From positions 62,001-126,000 of the forward strand of contig NZ_JAMTCS010000003.1 in the NCBI RefSeq assembly GCF_024171955.1: DNA of 64,000 nt. Direction: 5' to 3'. The notes beneath the pieces are model-generated. The model did not search any database. It saw only the letters and a program-made list of their open reading frames with translations, and was not told where the DNA came from. This document shows, one piece after another, positions 26,876 through 38,488 of the stretch. A program made the position numbers and the translations under genes. Source of the stretch: Promicromonospora thailandica (GTDB lineage Bacteria; Actinomycetota; Actinomycetes; Actinomycetales; Cellulomonadaceae). Each line of letters begins with the position of its first letter. Within the stretch, counting starts at the first letter, position 1.

Positions 26876-28186
26876 TCAGGTGTCGATGCGGGCGCCCCAG
26901 TGCTCCAGGATGTCCACCATCGGGATGCCGTACACGTACGTGAAGCACTGGGTCGGCAGGGACGTGCGGCCGCAGGAGCGTCGGTTGGAGCCGCCGTCGA
27001 TCATGCCGCGCGCGTACGCCTCACCGCCGATGACGATGTACATCGGGCCACCGCTGTCACCTCCGCCGACCACGACGCCGCCGTCGTCCCGGCTCGCGCG
27101 GAACCCGTGGCACGTCGTGGAGCCGCACGTCCATGCGATGTCGGTGGCGCGGATCGTCGCGCAGTGCTCGCCCGTCACGGCGCCCGAGCTGCAGATGTTC
27201 TGCCCGACGGCGGGGCGCTGCACCGTGGTGACCGGGAACGTGTGGCCGCCGGGCCTCGCGTCCCAGGGCCCGCCGAACACCGACGCCGCCGTCTCGGGGT
27301 CGCCGACCGGGTCGATGAGCTGCGCGTCGAGACCCAGCGCCCGGTGGGTGACCGTGCCGAGCCGGTGACCCATCCCGTCGCGCACCACGTCACCCACGCG
27401 GTCGTTGCAGTGCGCCGCGCTGACGATGCGGTGGTGCCCCTCGCCGGTGACCACCGAGAAACCCGTCGTGCAGTAGTCGGTCCCGTCCGCCGTGGCGATC
27501 GCGCCGCCCGCGTGCCAGGGTGCGTGGTCGTCGCGGCGGCTCCCGGCGGTGGACTCCACGCCGTCGGCGATCAGGGTGGTCCGCACCGGCACGCCGGCCG
27601 CGCGCCCCAGGTGCTCCGCCAGGTCGGACCGCCGCGCGACGGCGGAGTCCTGCCTGATCTCGGCGACGAGCCCCGTGAAGTCGGGCGCGGGGAACGCGGC
27701 CAGGACGGCGTCCGGCCCGTGCTCGGCACGCTGGCTGTCCAGCAGGCGGGTGCTCGCCGCGCGCAGCTCCGCCTCGCTGAGCGCCGCCCGCCGGACGTCC
27801 ACCCGCACGCCGTCGGGCGCCTGCCGCCGCAGCCCGACCACCGGGGGCGGGACCGCGCCCTTCCAGGACACGGTCACGGTCGCGGTCTCGTAGTCGACGG
27901 CGACGCCCGCGTACCCGGGCAGCCCGGCGAGCGCCGTGGCACCCGCGGCGGTCCGGTCGACGGCGGACCGGACGGTGTCCGCGGCCGTGCCTTCCGCCGT
28001 GCCTTCTGCCGTGTCCTGCTCGACCCCCGGCTGTGCCGCCACGCGGACCACGGCTGCCGCGGTGCCCCCGCTCACCACCACAGGCCCGCCGCCCCCGACG
28101 CCGGCAGCCGCCGGCACCGCGAGCACCGCGGTCATCGCCATCGCGCCGACGACGACCCCGCGCCGGACCGTGCTGACTCGCCTCAT
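26876..28186 (-). CDS. Secreted S1 family serine protease with pro-region
   Basis: A 436-aa chymotrypsin-fold protease. An N-terminal Sec-type signal peptide (residues 1-28, ending AAAG) precedes a pro-region of about 190 residues and the catalytic domain. The triad is His in SAAHC (near 258), Asp in LDAQLI (near 287) and Ser in GGGDSGGPMY (near 375); six or more cysteines suggest disulfides as in other secreted actinobacterial proteases. The pro-region has an EGTAEGTA repeat near residue 60. The catalytic domain resembles the alpha-lytic/streptogrisin group, though the pro-region is not a clear match to that chaperone domain. Substrate specificity is not known. Confidence 0.85.
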   Translation of the reverse strand: MRRVSTVRRGVVVGAMAMTAVLAVPAAAGVGGGGPVVVSGGTAAAVVRVAAQPGVEQDTAEGTAEGTAADTVRSAVDRTAAGATALAGLPGYAGVAVDYETATVTVSWKGAVPPPVVGLRRQAPDGVRVDVRRAALSEAELRAASTRLLDSQRAEHGPDAVLAAFPAPDFTGLVAEIRQDSAVARRSDLAEHLGRAAGVPVRTTLIADGVESTAGSRRDDHAPWHAGGAIATADGTDYCTTGFSVVTGEGHHRIVSAAHCNDRVGDVVRDGMGHRLGTVTHRALGLDAQLIDPVGDPETAASVFGGPWDARPGGHTFPVTTVQRPAVGQNICSSGAVTGEHCATIRATDIAWTCGSTTCHGFRASRDDGGVVVGGGDSGGPMYIVIGGEAYARGMIDGGSNRRSCGRTSLPTQCFTYVYGIPMVDILEHWGARIDT

Positions 28187-28334
28187 GCTGTCGTCCCCCC
28201 GAGCGACACCGCAGCGCCGACCGGCGTTGCGGTGTCATCGTTGAGCACCGGGTGAAAAGCCGCAACACAGGCTGTGATGCGTCTCACCGGATCTGTGGGC
28301 TATGAGCGAGGCCGGTCGACCGCACCTGCGGGGG

Positions 28335-29600
28335 TCAGGTCGGGTCAGGCGCGTACGCCGTGTCAGTCTCCACCTCGAGGACGTCGAGCGCGATGCCGAC
28401 GAAGGACTGCGTACCGATCGCGAGGAAGCCGCCCGCTGCGGCCCGGGCGACGTCATGGCCGAGCGCCATGGCGGCCCGGGCGTCCAGGACTCGGCCGTGC
28501 AAGGACTCGGCCGTGGCGAACGACAGGTACGCGTCGGCCCGGGCCGGGATCACGGTCTCGACGCCGTGGAGCGCGGCAAAGCAGCCCTCGACATCCTTCG
28601 TGTCCGGAAAGCTGGCCACCACCGTGGTGAGGGGGCCCAGACGGCGGCGGTACTCCGCCACCGCAGCGGCGACGCCCTCGGGTGAGATCGCGCCGTCGAC
28701 CATCACCGGCACTCCGTCGCGGGTGTGCAGGCTCATGCGGCCGGGGACACGCACGCCGGCGAGAGCGCGTGTCGTCCGCCGGGCGTCCACCGTCCAGCCG
28801 AGCTCCGCGGCCATGGCCCGGCCCGCGGACTCGCCGAGCGAGGCGTTCAGCCGGGTGATCGGAGCCGGGCCCGCGGGTACCGAGGTCGGTGTACCCGGAG
28901 TCACGATGACGATGTTCGCACCGGCTCGGGCCGCTGTGTCCTCGATCACGGTTGCCACCGCGGGTACCTGCTCGACGGTCACGATCGTCCGGGTGGCCGG
29001 GCCCACGACGCCCAGCAGGTCGCGCGCCACGTCCTCGAGCGTGGGGCCGAGCAGGTCGCCGTGCTCGTAGAACACCGGTGTCACCGCGACCACGCGAGGA
29101 TCGAACAGGCTGACCTCGTCGGAGCTCCCGCCGAGGCCTTCCTCGAGCACGAGCACGTCGACATCCTGGGCAGCGGTCCATGCGGCGCCCGCGATCGTGA
29201 ACGCACCGGTCGGCGACAGGTACCCGTCGCTCGTCGCACGAACGTCGGCCCGGGCGCCGGCGAGCGCTTCCGCGAGGCGTTCGTACTCCTCCGGAGTGAT
29301 CGCCGAACCATCGACGCGCATGCGTTCGCGGTTGGTCCGCAGACCCGGGGACGAGACCAGGCCGACGCGTGCAGCCCGCCTACCGACGACGTCGGCGCCG
29401 GACAGGGTCGCCGCCGCGTGGATCGCGGTCGTGCCCTTTCCCTTGGAACCCACCACGGTGAGGACAGGGGGCGTGCCGTCCCAGGCGCCGAGCACCTTCC
29501 CGATCGCGCGAGCGCGGTCGAGGGACCGGCGTGACCCGGGCCGCTTGTCACGCCACTCCGCGAAGAAGGCGTCGTCTCCCGGAAGATGCTGGGCCGTCAC
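28335..29600 (-). CDS. FolC-like Mur ligase family protein (function unknown)
   Basis: A 421-aa protein with the ATP-binding loop VVGSKGKGTTAIHAA (P-loop residues 51-57) and the Mur ligase central domain blocks LVSSPGLRTNRERMRVDG and LEEGLGGSSDEVSLFDP. These correspond to the folate-polyglutamate synthase (FolC) fold, but the folate-binding motifs seen in the true folC 2 kb away are changed (for example the SPH..S.. segment is SPGLRTN). It therefore probably ligates an amino acid to a different substrate. It starts 12 nt after the amidohydrolase-like gene on the same strand and should be cotranscribed with it. No pathway partner is known to me. Confidence 0.72.
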   Translation of the reverse strand: MTAQHLPGDDAFFAEWRDKRPGSRRSLDRARAIGKVLGAWDGTPPVLTVVGSKGKGTTAIHAAATLSGADVVGRRAARVGLVSSPGLRTNRERMRVDGSAITPEEYERLAEALAGARADVRATSDGYLSPTGAFTIAGAAWTAAQDVDVLVLEEGLGGSSDEVSLFDPRVVAVTPVFYEHGDLLGPTLEDVARDLLGVVGPATRTIVTVEQVPAVATVIEDTAARAGANIVIVTPGTPTSVPAGPAPITRLNASLGESAGRAMAAELGWTVDARRTTRALAGVRVPGRMSLHTRDGVPVMVDGAISPEGVAAAVAEYRRRLGPLTTVVASFPDTKDVEGCFAALHGVETVIPARADAYLSFATAESLHGRVLDARAAMALGHDVARAAAGGFLAIGTQSFVGIALDVLEVETDTAYAPDPT

Positions 29601-29612
29601 GGACCTACCTTC

Positions 29613-31511
29613 TCACCGGCGGAGCCCGGTTCCTGAAATCTCCTCCGGTCCTGCCAGCTCCCCGACCCAGCCGTTGTCCACCCTCGCCCCACGTCGCGGC
29701 CGAGGAATGCGCAGGCGAGCCAGTGCGAACACTGACATGAGGGCCGTTCCGAGGCCGAGCGTCGGCCAGTGCGGATCGGGCAGGGCCGCTCCCGCCAGCA
29801 CGAGGCTCGCCAGAGGAACGACGAGCGAGTTCAGGTTGCGGACGAGGACGGGCCGGAGCCGCCGCCGCACCGTGACCACCGTGGCGACCGGAGCGCCCAG
29901 GTCTCCACGGAGCTGGGCCGACATGCGGACGACGACGTGCGGAGACATACCCTCAGGGAGGTGGGGCCACAGCCGGTTGACCCGCTGCACCCTCTTGATC
30001 GAGTCGGGTGGCGCGCCTGTCTCCGGAGGGTCGTGGTCGGCGACGGCGAGGGCCGCGACCTCCCGACCACCCCACCGCACCAGCACCTGCTGTCCGGGTT
30101 CGACACCGATCCTGTCGAACACCGCGGGGTGCAGGCTCACCACGGCCGCGCCGTCGTCGCCCGCGTGCGCCTGCATGATCCGGGCAGCGAACTCCGGCGC
30201 ACGGAACAGGGCCCGCCACAGTCGTTCGGCCAGGGTGTCGGTAGCGCCACCGAGCCGTCTGAGCCAGCTGTCCCGGTGTTCGCGCCGGGTGACGGCGGGC
30301 GTGGCCGCGACCAGCGCGACCTGACCGTCGTCCGCCGTGCTGTCCGAGGCGATGAGGAGCCGTAGCTGGTAGCCGAGACGGATCTGTCCCGTCGGCACAT
30401 GGGCTCGGGGTACGGCCCGTACCCATGCCGTCACACCGTCGTGCACCAGGAGGTAGATGCCCGCGACCAGGTCACCGGGGCTGACGTGCACCTCGTCGGC
30501 AGCAGGGAGGTCGCGGGCGAGTGCGGCCCGAGTGCGCAGCGGAACGATACGGGGAACCACCAGCGAGAGGACGGAGGCGTCGTCCAGCTTCTCCCGCAGG
30601 CGCCGACCGACACCGATCTGCCCTGGGGAGAGCCCTCGGGCCTCCTCGGGCACCCCTACGGCCGTCGCGCTCCACGCCCAGGCGACCACCGACCGGTCGT
30701 CTGCGGTGACCGTCACGGGGACGGGACCGCGCAGCCCGGCGAGCGCGTCCGGGTGGACGACTGCCAGCGGCAGTCCCGAGGCGATTGCGACGGGAACTGC
30801 CGTCAGGGCGGAGGACGGGTCCGGCGACGCAGTGCTCTCGATCGCGGTCACCAGCGCCGTCACCAGACGGCGGAGGTCGTCCGACGCGTCGGACGGGGGC
30901 CTGAGGTGGGCACCGACCTCCACCTGGACCGCAGGCACGCCGCGGGCCTGTGCGTAGGCGGTGACCGTGGTCGACCGCATGGCGCCGAAGACGGCGTTCG
31001 TCGTGACACGCAGGTCGCTCCGCCCGAGCGTATCGAGGAGGCCCGCAGGAACGTCGCCGCTGCCCGTCCCGAGGTCGACATCGGACTCAGACCGGCTGCG
31101 CATGCCGTGCAGGTCGATGACGACGGCTGGTCGGAGGCCGGCCAGGCGATCCTTGAGCGGGTGGGCGTCGTCGTAGTTCGCGTCGCCCGCCGTGCCCGCC
31201 GCGACGAGGGCGGTGCAGCCGGTGAGCTCGGCGAGCAGGATGGCGAGACCGCCCGTGCCGCGGTCGGCGAGCTTGAGCTCGCCGTCACGGACATGGTTCG
31301 CGGCGTGAGAAGCCGTCAGGACGACCTCAGGTCGTGACGATCCGCGCAGCTCCAGCAGGCCCGGTGTCGGCTCCGCCACACCTCGCGGCAGCCCCTGCGG
31401 CCAGGGTCGGGCTCCGCGCTCGTACCCGTTCTGACTGAACACCTGCTCGAAACCCTGCCAACGGGCCACGACGTCGCCGTACGGCGGGGACGTCCGCTGC
31501 TCGTCCGACAC
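29613..31511 (-). CDS. N-formylglutamate amidohydrolase-like multidomain membrane protein
   Basis: A 632-aa protein. Residues 55-220 resemble the N-formylglutamate amidohydrolase fold: ASHAANHVRDG (near 67), GDANYDD (near 109) and VIDLHGM (near 131) supply the His/Asp/Glu positions expected for a metal hydrolase. Residues about 240-540 hold two barrel-like segments, one with HPAVFDRIGVEPGQQVLVRW, similar to the double-psi barrel N-domains of AAA proteins; this part is inferred. Two membrane helices lie near residues 552-570 and 578-595. The GTG at 31511 is chosen with a G-rich site upstream; GTG at 31523 is an alternative. It is divergent from folC. Confidence 0.6.
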   Translation of the reverse strand: MSDEQRTSPPYGDVVARWQGFEQVFSQNGYERGARPWPQGLPRGVAEPTPGLLELRGSSRPEVVLTASHAANHVRDGELKLADRGTGGLAILLAELTGCTALVAAGTAGDANYDDAHPLKDRLAGLRPAVVIDLHGMRSRSESDVDLGTGSGDVPAGLLDTLGRSDLRVTTNAVFGAMRSTTVTAYAQARGVPAVQVEVGAHLRPPSDASDDLRRLVTALVTAIESTASPDPSSALTAVPVAIASGLPLAVVHPDALAGLRGPVPVTVTADDRSVVAWAWSATAVGVPEEARGLSPGQIGVGRRLREKLDDASVLSLVVPRIVPLRTRAALARDLPAADEVHVSPGDLVAGIYLLVHDGVTAWVRAVPRAHVPTGQIRLGYQLRLLIASDSTADDGQVALVAATPAVTRREHRDSWLRRLGGATDTLAERLWRALFRAPEFAARIMQAHAGDDGAAVVSLHPAVFDRIGVEPGQQVLVRWGGREVAALAVADHDPPETGAPPDSIKRVQRVNRLWPHLPEGMSPHVVVRMSAQLRGDLGAPVATVVTVRRRLRPVLVRNLNSLVVPLASLVLAGAALPDPHWPTLGLGTALMSVFALARLRIPRPRRGARVDNGWVGELAGPEEISGTGLRR

Positions 31512-31556
31512 CAGCTGAGCCCCCACCCGCGATCGGCAACCTTGATGCCGGAACCC

Positions 31557-31562
31557 TATCCT
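31557..31562 (+). promoter_or_regulatory. -10 box of a leaderless promoter for folC
   Basis: TATCCT ends 6 nt before the GTG at 31569 and no ribosome site intervenes, which supports that GTG over the ATG at 31545. Confidence 0.55.
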
Positions 31563-31568
31563 CGTCCC

Positions 31569-32912
31569 GTGGACGCAGCCTTCGAAGCAGTGCGTCGCGA
31601 ACTCGCGACTCGAGCCCCAGAAATCGACATCGACCCCACCATGACCCGCGTGCAGCGTGTCCTGGAACTTCTCGGTGACCCCCACCGCGCCTACCGCACC
31701 GTCCACGTGACCGGCACCAACGGCAAGTCCTCCACGGCCCGCATGGTCGAACGCCTCGTGCGGGAGCACGGACTGCGCACCGGGCTGTTCACCTCGCCGC
31801 ACATGGTCAGCTACACCGAACGCATCGCCGTCGACGGCGAGCCGCTCAGCACCGAACGGTTCGTCGAGGTGTTCGAGGACGTCGCGCCGTACATCGGCGT
31901 CGCCGACCGCGAATCGCAGGAGGCGGGCGGCCCCCGGCTCAGCTTCTTCGAGGTGCTCACCGTCATGGCGTTCGCCGCGTTCGCGGACGCCCCGGTCGAC
32001 GTCGCGGTCATCGAGGTCGGCATGGGCGGACGGTGGGACTCCACCAACGTCGTCGACGGAGAGGTCGCCGTCATCACGCCCGTCGCCCTCGACCACGAGC
32101 GCTGGCTCGGCTCCACCATCGCCGAGATCGCCACCGAGAAGGCGGGCATCATCAAGGACGGCGCGAACGCCGTGATCGCCGAGCAGCCCGACGCCGCGCT
32201 CGAGCCCATCCTGGCCCGCGCCGAGAAGGTCGGCGCCCACCTGATCCGCGAGGGCATCGACCTCGAGGTGGTCGACCGTCGGGTCGCCGTCGGCGGGCAG
32301 CTCGTCGACCTGCGCACCCCGGCCGGCGTCTACACCGAGATCTTCGTGCCCCTGCACGGCGCCCACCAGGCGCGCAACGCCCTCCTGGCGCTCGCGGCCA
32401 CCGAGTCCCTGATCAGCGGCGGCCGGGCCCTGGGCGCCGAGATCGTCGAGGCGGGGTTCGCCGGCGTCGAGGTGCCCGGACGCCTGGAGCTGGTGCGGTC
32501 CAGCCCGACCGTGCTGGTCGACGTCGCGCACAACCCCGCGGGTGCCGAGGCGCTCGTGGACGCGCTGGAGGAGTCGTTCAACCTGCAGCACCTGGTGGCC
32601 GTGGTGGCCGTCATGGCGGACAAGGACGCGGAGGGGCTGCTGGCCGTGCTCGAGCCCACGGTCGCGGAGATCGTGGTCACGCGGAACTCGTCGGACCGGT
32701 CCGCGGACCCGGAGGACCTCGCCGAGGTGGCCCGCGAGGTCTTCGGGGACGACCGGGTGCACGTCGCCGACCGGCTCGACGAGGCCCTGCAGCTGGCCAC
32801 GGACCTCGCGGAGGCGGGCGACCGGCACGGCAGCGGCGTCGGTACAGGCGTGCTCGTGACGGGCTCCGTGGTGACGGTCGCGGACACGCGCATCCTGGTG
32901 GGACGCGCCTGA
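31569..32912 (+). CDS. folC: Bifunctional folylpolyglutamate synthase/dihydrofolate synthase
   Basis: Adds L-glutamate to dihydropteroate and to folates. The 447-aa protein has the P-loop TGTNGKSS (residues 48-55), LFTSPHMVSYTERI (near 85), the VIEVGMGGRWDSTNV block (near 148), ALDHERWLG.T with IATEKAGIIK (near 178-200), and DVAHNPAGAEALV (near 318), all as in FolC. The start at GTG 31569 is inferred from a TATCCT box 6 nt upstream; ATG 31545 is possible. A second FolC-like gene lies on the opposite strand at 28335-29600. Its usual neighbours DUF4233 and ndk are 5 kb away here, separated by dha and MFS genes. Confidence 0.93.
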   Translation: MDAAFEAVRRELATRAPEIDIDPTMTRVQRVLELLGDPHRAYRTVHVTGTNGKSSTARMVERLVREHGLRTGLFTSPHMVSYTERIAVDGEPLSTERFVEVFEDVAPYIGVADRESQEAGGPRLSFFEVLTVMAFAAFADAPVDVAVIEVGMGGRWDSTNVVDGEVAVITPVALDHERWLGSTIAEIATEKAGIIKDGANAVIAEQPDAALEPILARAEKVGAHLIREGIDLEVVDRRVAVGGQLVDLRTPAGVYTEIFVPLHGAHQARNALLALAATESLISGGRALGAEIVEAGFAGVEVPGRLELVRSSPTVLVDVAHNPAGAEALVDALEESFNLQHLVAVVAVMADKDAEGLLAVLEPTVAEIVVTRNSSDRSADPEDLAEVAREVFGDDRVHVADRLDEALQLATDLAEAGDRHGSGVGTGVLVTGSVVTVADTRILVGRA

Positions 32913-33018
32913 CGGCCGACCTGTACGCCCGGCACGTCCGTGGTGTTACATGAACCCATGGGACGCGTCCCCCGGTCCGGCGCCGTCGCCGGGTCGCGCA
33001 GCCCACGAGGAGGTCGCC

Positions 33019-34014
33019 GTGAAGAAGCTGCTGAACGATCCCGCTGACGCGGTCGCCGACTCGCTGGCCGGCTTCGCGCTCGCCCACGCCGACCTGGTGC
33101 AGGTGAGCTCGTCGCCGGTCTACGCGAGCCGTGCCGGGGGCGCGGTGACGGGCAAGGTCGGCCTGGTCAGCGGTGGCGGCTCGGGGCACGAGCCGCTGCA
33201 CGCGGGCTTCGTGGGCGCGGGCATGCTCGACGCCGCCGTCCCGGGCGCCGTGTTCACCTCGCCCACCCCGGACCAGATCCTCCCGGCGATCCAGGCCGCG
33301 GACGGCGGGGCCGGCGTGCTGACGATCGTCAAGAACTACACGGGCGACGTGCTCAACTTCGAGACGGCCGTCGAGCTCGCCGAGGCGGAGGACATCGAGG
33401 TGGCCTCGGTGCTGGTCAACGACGACGTCGCGGTCGAGGACTCGCTCTACACCGCGGGCCGCCGTGGCGTGGCCGGCACGCTCGCCGTCGAGAAGATCGC
33501 GGGCGCCGCGGCCGACCGGGGGGCCGACCTGGCCACGGTGACCGCCGTCGCCGAGCGGGTCGTGGCCAACGTCCGCTCCATGGGCGTGGCCCTGGCCGCC
33601 CCGGTGGTGCCCCACGTGGGCCGGCCGAGCTTCGACCTGGGCGACGACGAGATCGAGGTCGGCATCGGCATCCACGGGGAGCCGGGCCGGCGCCGGGTGC
33701 CGGCGGCGAGCGCCGACGAGGTCACCGAGATGCTGCTGGTGCCCGTGGCCGACGACCTCGCCCTGAACGGCGGTGACCGAGTGTTGCTGTTCGTCAACGG
33801 TATGGGCGGCACCCCGCTGTCGGAGCTCTACGTGGTCTATGGTCGAGCGCGGCGCCTTCTCGAGGAGCGCGGTGTGACGGTCGCCCGTTCACTGGTGGGC
33901 AACTACGTGACGTCCCTCGAGATGCAGGGGGCCTCGGTCACGGTGCTCCGGCTGGACGACGAGCTGGAGGCGCTCTGGGACGCGCCGGTGAACACTGCAG
34001 CACTCCGGTGGTGA
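33019..34014 (+). CDS. dhaK: Dihydroxyacetone kinase subunit DhaK (PTS-dependent)
   Basis: Binds dihydroxyacetone covalently through a histidine and receives phosphate from DhaL-bound ADP. The 331-aa protein starts KKLLNDPADAV, and has GGGSGHEPLHAGFVG (near residue 50), KNYTGDVLNFETA (near 104) and the substrate histidine in VGIGIHGEPGRR (near 218). The GTG at 33019 has GAGGAGG 5 nt upstream and gives the standard N-terminus; the ATG at 32950 is too early. First gene of dhaKLM; a phosphotransferase EI is not in the window. Confidence 0.94.
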   Translation: MKKLLNDPADAVADSLAGFALAHADLVQVSSSPVYASRAGGAVTGKVGLVSGGGSGHEPLHAGFVGAGMLDAAVPGAVFTSPTPDQILPAIQAADGGAGVLTIVKNYTGDVLNFETAVELAEAEDIEVASVLVNDDVAVEDSLYTAGRRGVAGTLAVEKIAGAAADRGADLATVTAVAERVVANVRSMGVALAAPVVPHVGRPSFDLGDDEIEVGIGIHGEPGRRRVPAASADEVTEMLLVPVADDLALNGGDRVLLFVNGMGGTPLSELYVVYGRARRLLEERGVTVARSLVGNYVTSLEMQGASVTVLRLDDELEALWDAPVNTAALRW

Positions 34015-34034
34015 GACAGGAAAGGGTTCCGGAC

Positions 34035-34757
34035 ATGGCGTTGGACGCGGGCTGGGCGGAGCGATGGGTCCGCCGCACGGCGGATGCCGTGGCGGACGCG
34101 AAGGACGAGCTCACCGAGCTCGACCGGCAGATCGGCGACGGCGACCACGGCGAGAACCTGCACCGCGGCTTCCAGGCCGTGGTGGCGCGGCTCGACGACG
34201 CCGCGGCGGAACGCGGCGGTGACGAGGCCGACGACGAGCGGACGGTCGGCGACGTGCTGAAGCTCGTCGCGACCACGCTGATGTCCACCGTGGGTGGCGC
34301 GTCGGGGCCGCTGTACGGCACGGCGTACCTGCGGGCCTCGAAGGTCTCCGGGCGCGCGCAGATCGATCCGCCCGCCGTGGTGGCGGTGCTGGAGGCGGCG
34401 CTCGAGGGCGTGTCCTCGCGGGGCAAGGCGACGGTGGGGGAGAAGACGATGGTGGACGCGTGGCAGGCGGCCGTCGACGCGGCGGAGGCCGCCGCGGGTG
34501 ACGGCGGTTCCGAGGTGGACGTGCTGCGGGCGGCGGCCGAGGCGGCCGACACGGCGGCGACGGGCACGATCCCGCTGGTCGCGACCAAGGGCCGGGCCTC
34601 GTACCTGGGTGAGCGCAGCGCGGGGCACGAGGACCCCGGCGCACGGTCCACGGCCCTGGTGCTGGGCGCCGCGATGGCGGCGGCCCTGTCAGGTCCGACG
34701 TCAGGTCCGACGTCAGGTCCGACGTCCGGCCCCGCCGACCCCCGCAGCGCCGCATGA
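34035..34757 (+). CDS. dhaL: Dihydroxyacetone kinase subunit DhaL
   Basis: The nucleotide-holding subunit of the PTS-type kinase; its ADP is rephosphorylated by DhaM. DRQIGDGDHGENLHRGF (residues 33-49) provides the two aspartates that bind magnesium, and MSTVGGASGPLYGTAYLRA (near 85) and KGRASYLGERSAGHEDPGA (near 187) complete the site. ATG 34035 has AGGAAAGGG upstream. The C-terminus has an extra tail with SGPT repeated three times (34687-34731) that is absent from typical DhaL and looks like slippage expansion. Stop overlaps dhaM by 4 nt. Confidence 0.93.
   Translation: MALDAGWAERWVRRTADAVADAKDELTELDRQIGDGDHGENLHRGFQAVVARLDDAAAERGGDEADDERTVGDVLKLVATTLMSTVGGASGPLYGTAYLRASKVSGRAQIDPPAVVAVLEAALEGVSSRGKATVGEKTMVDAWQAAVDAAEAAAGDGGSEVDVLRAAAEAADTAATGTIPLVATKGRASYLGERSAGHEDPGARSTALVLGAAMAAALSGPTSGPTSGPTSGPADPRSAA
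34687..34731. repeat. 12-bp tandem repeat at the end of dhaL
   Basis: The unit TCAGGTCCGACG occurs three times in a row and then decays, encoding SGPT repeats in the DhaL tail. In frame, probably a slippage product. Confidence 0.8.
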
Positions 34758-35491
34758 CGGCGCGCGTGGCCCTCCTGCTCGTCTCCCACTCCGCCGACCT
34801 GGCCCGCGGGGCCGCGGAGCTCGCGGGTCAGATGGCGCCCGACGTGCTGGTCCGTGGTGTCGGCGGCGGTCCGGACGGCGGCCTGGGCACCTCGCTCGAC
34901 GCGGTGCAGAAGGAGCTGGGGGAGATCCTGGCCACCCTGGCCGAGGGGCCGGTGGCGGCGGGGGAGGCGGACGGCGGCGTCGTCGTCCTCGGTGATCTCG
35001 GGTCGTCGGTGCTGACGGTCGAGGCGGCCCTGGAGCTGGACGACGAGCTGGCCGAGCACGTGGTGCTGGCACGTGCGCCGTTCGTCGAGGGCGCGGTCGC
35101 GGCGGCGGTCACGGCGCACGGCGGTGCGGACCTGACCGCGGTGCTCGCCTCGGCGAACGCATCGGCGGCGATGTACCAGGAGCCGGACGAGCAGGGCGCG
35201 GCGCCGTCGGACGCCGCGGCCCCGGGTGATGAGAGCGCGACGTCGCGGACGGTGACGGTGCGCAACCCGCTCGGGCTGCACGCTCGGCCCGCGGCGCTGG
35301 TGTCGCGCAAGGTCGCCGAGCTCGGTGCGGCCGTGACGATCGACGGCGTGGACGCCTCCAGCGTGCTGCAGCTCATGGCGCTCGGCGCGACGCAGGGCCG
35401 GGAGCTGCGCGTGGAGGCGACGGGGGAGCGCGCGGCCGAGGCCGTGACGACCGTGGTGGAGATGATCGACGGCGGCTTCGGCGAGGTGTGA
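34754..35491 (+). CDS. dhaM: Dihydroxyacetone kinase phosphoryl donor DhaM (EIIA-Dha fused to HPr)
   Basis: Passes phosphate from the PTS to DhaL-ADP. The 245-aa protein has an EIIA-man-like domain at residues 1-140 with the active histidine in LVSHSADLARG (residue 12), a Glu/Asp/Ala-rich linker, and an HPr domain from about residue 165 with histidine in NPLGLHARPAA. It lacks the additional EI-like domain seen in E. coli DhaM, which is normal for Gram-positive forms. Starts inside the dhaL stop (ATGA). Confidence 0.92.
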   Translation: MTARVALLLVSHSADLARGAAELAGQMAPDVLVRGVGGGPDGGLGTSLDAVQKELGEILATLAEGPVAAGEADGGVVVLGDLGSSVLTVEAALELDDELAEHVVLARAPFVEGAVAAAVTAHGGADLTAVLASANASAAMYQEPDEQGAAPSDAAAPGDESATSRTVTVRNPLGLHARPAALVSRKVAELGAAVTIDGVDASSVLQLMALGATQGRELRVEATGERAAEAVTTVVEMIDGGFGEV

Positions 35492-35513
35492 CCGCCCTCT
35501 CGTAAAATTGCAG

Positions 35514-35543
35514 TTGATGAATTTTTGCGCGGGGTGCAAGAAT
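35514..35543 (+). promoter_or_regulatory. Promoter of the TetR gene, leaderless
   Basis: TTGATG (35514-35519), an 18-nt spacer, and AAGAAT (35538-35543) form a good -35/-10 pair, and the -10 ends 6 nt before the ATG at 35550. The flanking TTGCA (35508-35512) and TGCAA (35535-35539) half-sites could be an autorepression site. Confidence 0.55.
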
Positions 35544-35549
35544 TGACGC

Positions 35550-38400
<2,851 letters not shown>

Positions 38401-38412
38401 CACCCCCGTGTG

Positions 38413-38446
38413 AGACGCTCGGGTCACCCCGGTGACCTGAGCGTCT
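38413..38446. terminator. Terminator-like palindrome between DUF4233 and ndk
   Basis: AGACGCTCGGGTCACC (38413-38428) pairs with 38431-38446 at 15 of 16 positions around a 2-nt loop. It follows the DUF4233 stop by 12 nt and precedes the ndk promoter. Confidence 0.7.
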
Positions 38447-38476
38447 GACACGTTCGGGGTGGGGGCGCGGCCCCGA

Positions 38477-38482
38477 TAAGGT
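38477..38482 (+). promoter_or_regulatory. -10 box of a leaderless ndk promoter
   Basis: TAAGGT ends 6 nt before the ATG at 38489 with no ribosome site between. Confidence 0.55.
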
Positions 38483-38488
38483 GGGGTC

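Noticed and set aside
28335-29600. FolC-like gene as a poly-gamma-glutamate synthase (PgsB/CapB)
   Set aside because: PgsB motifs and the companion PgsC membrane protein are not present; only the general Mur ligase fold is shared.
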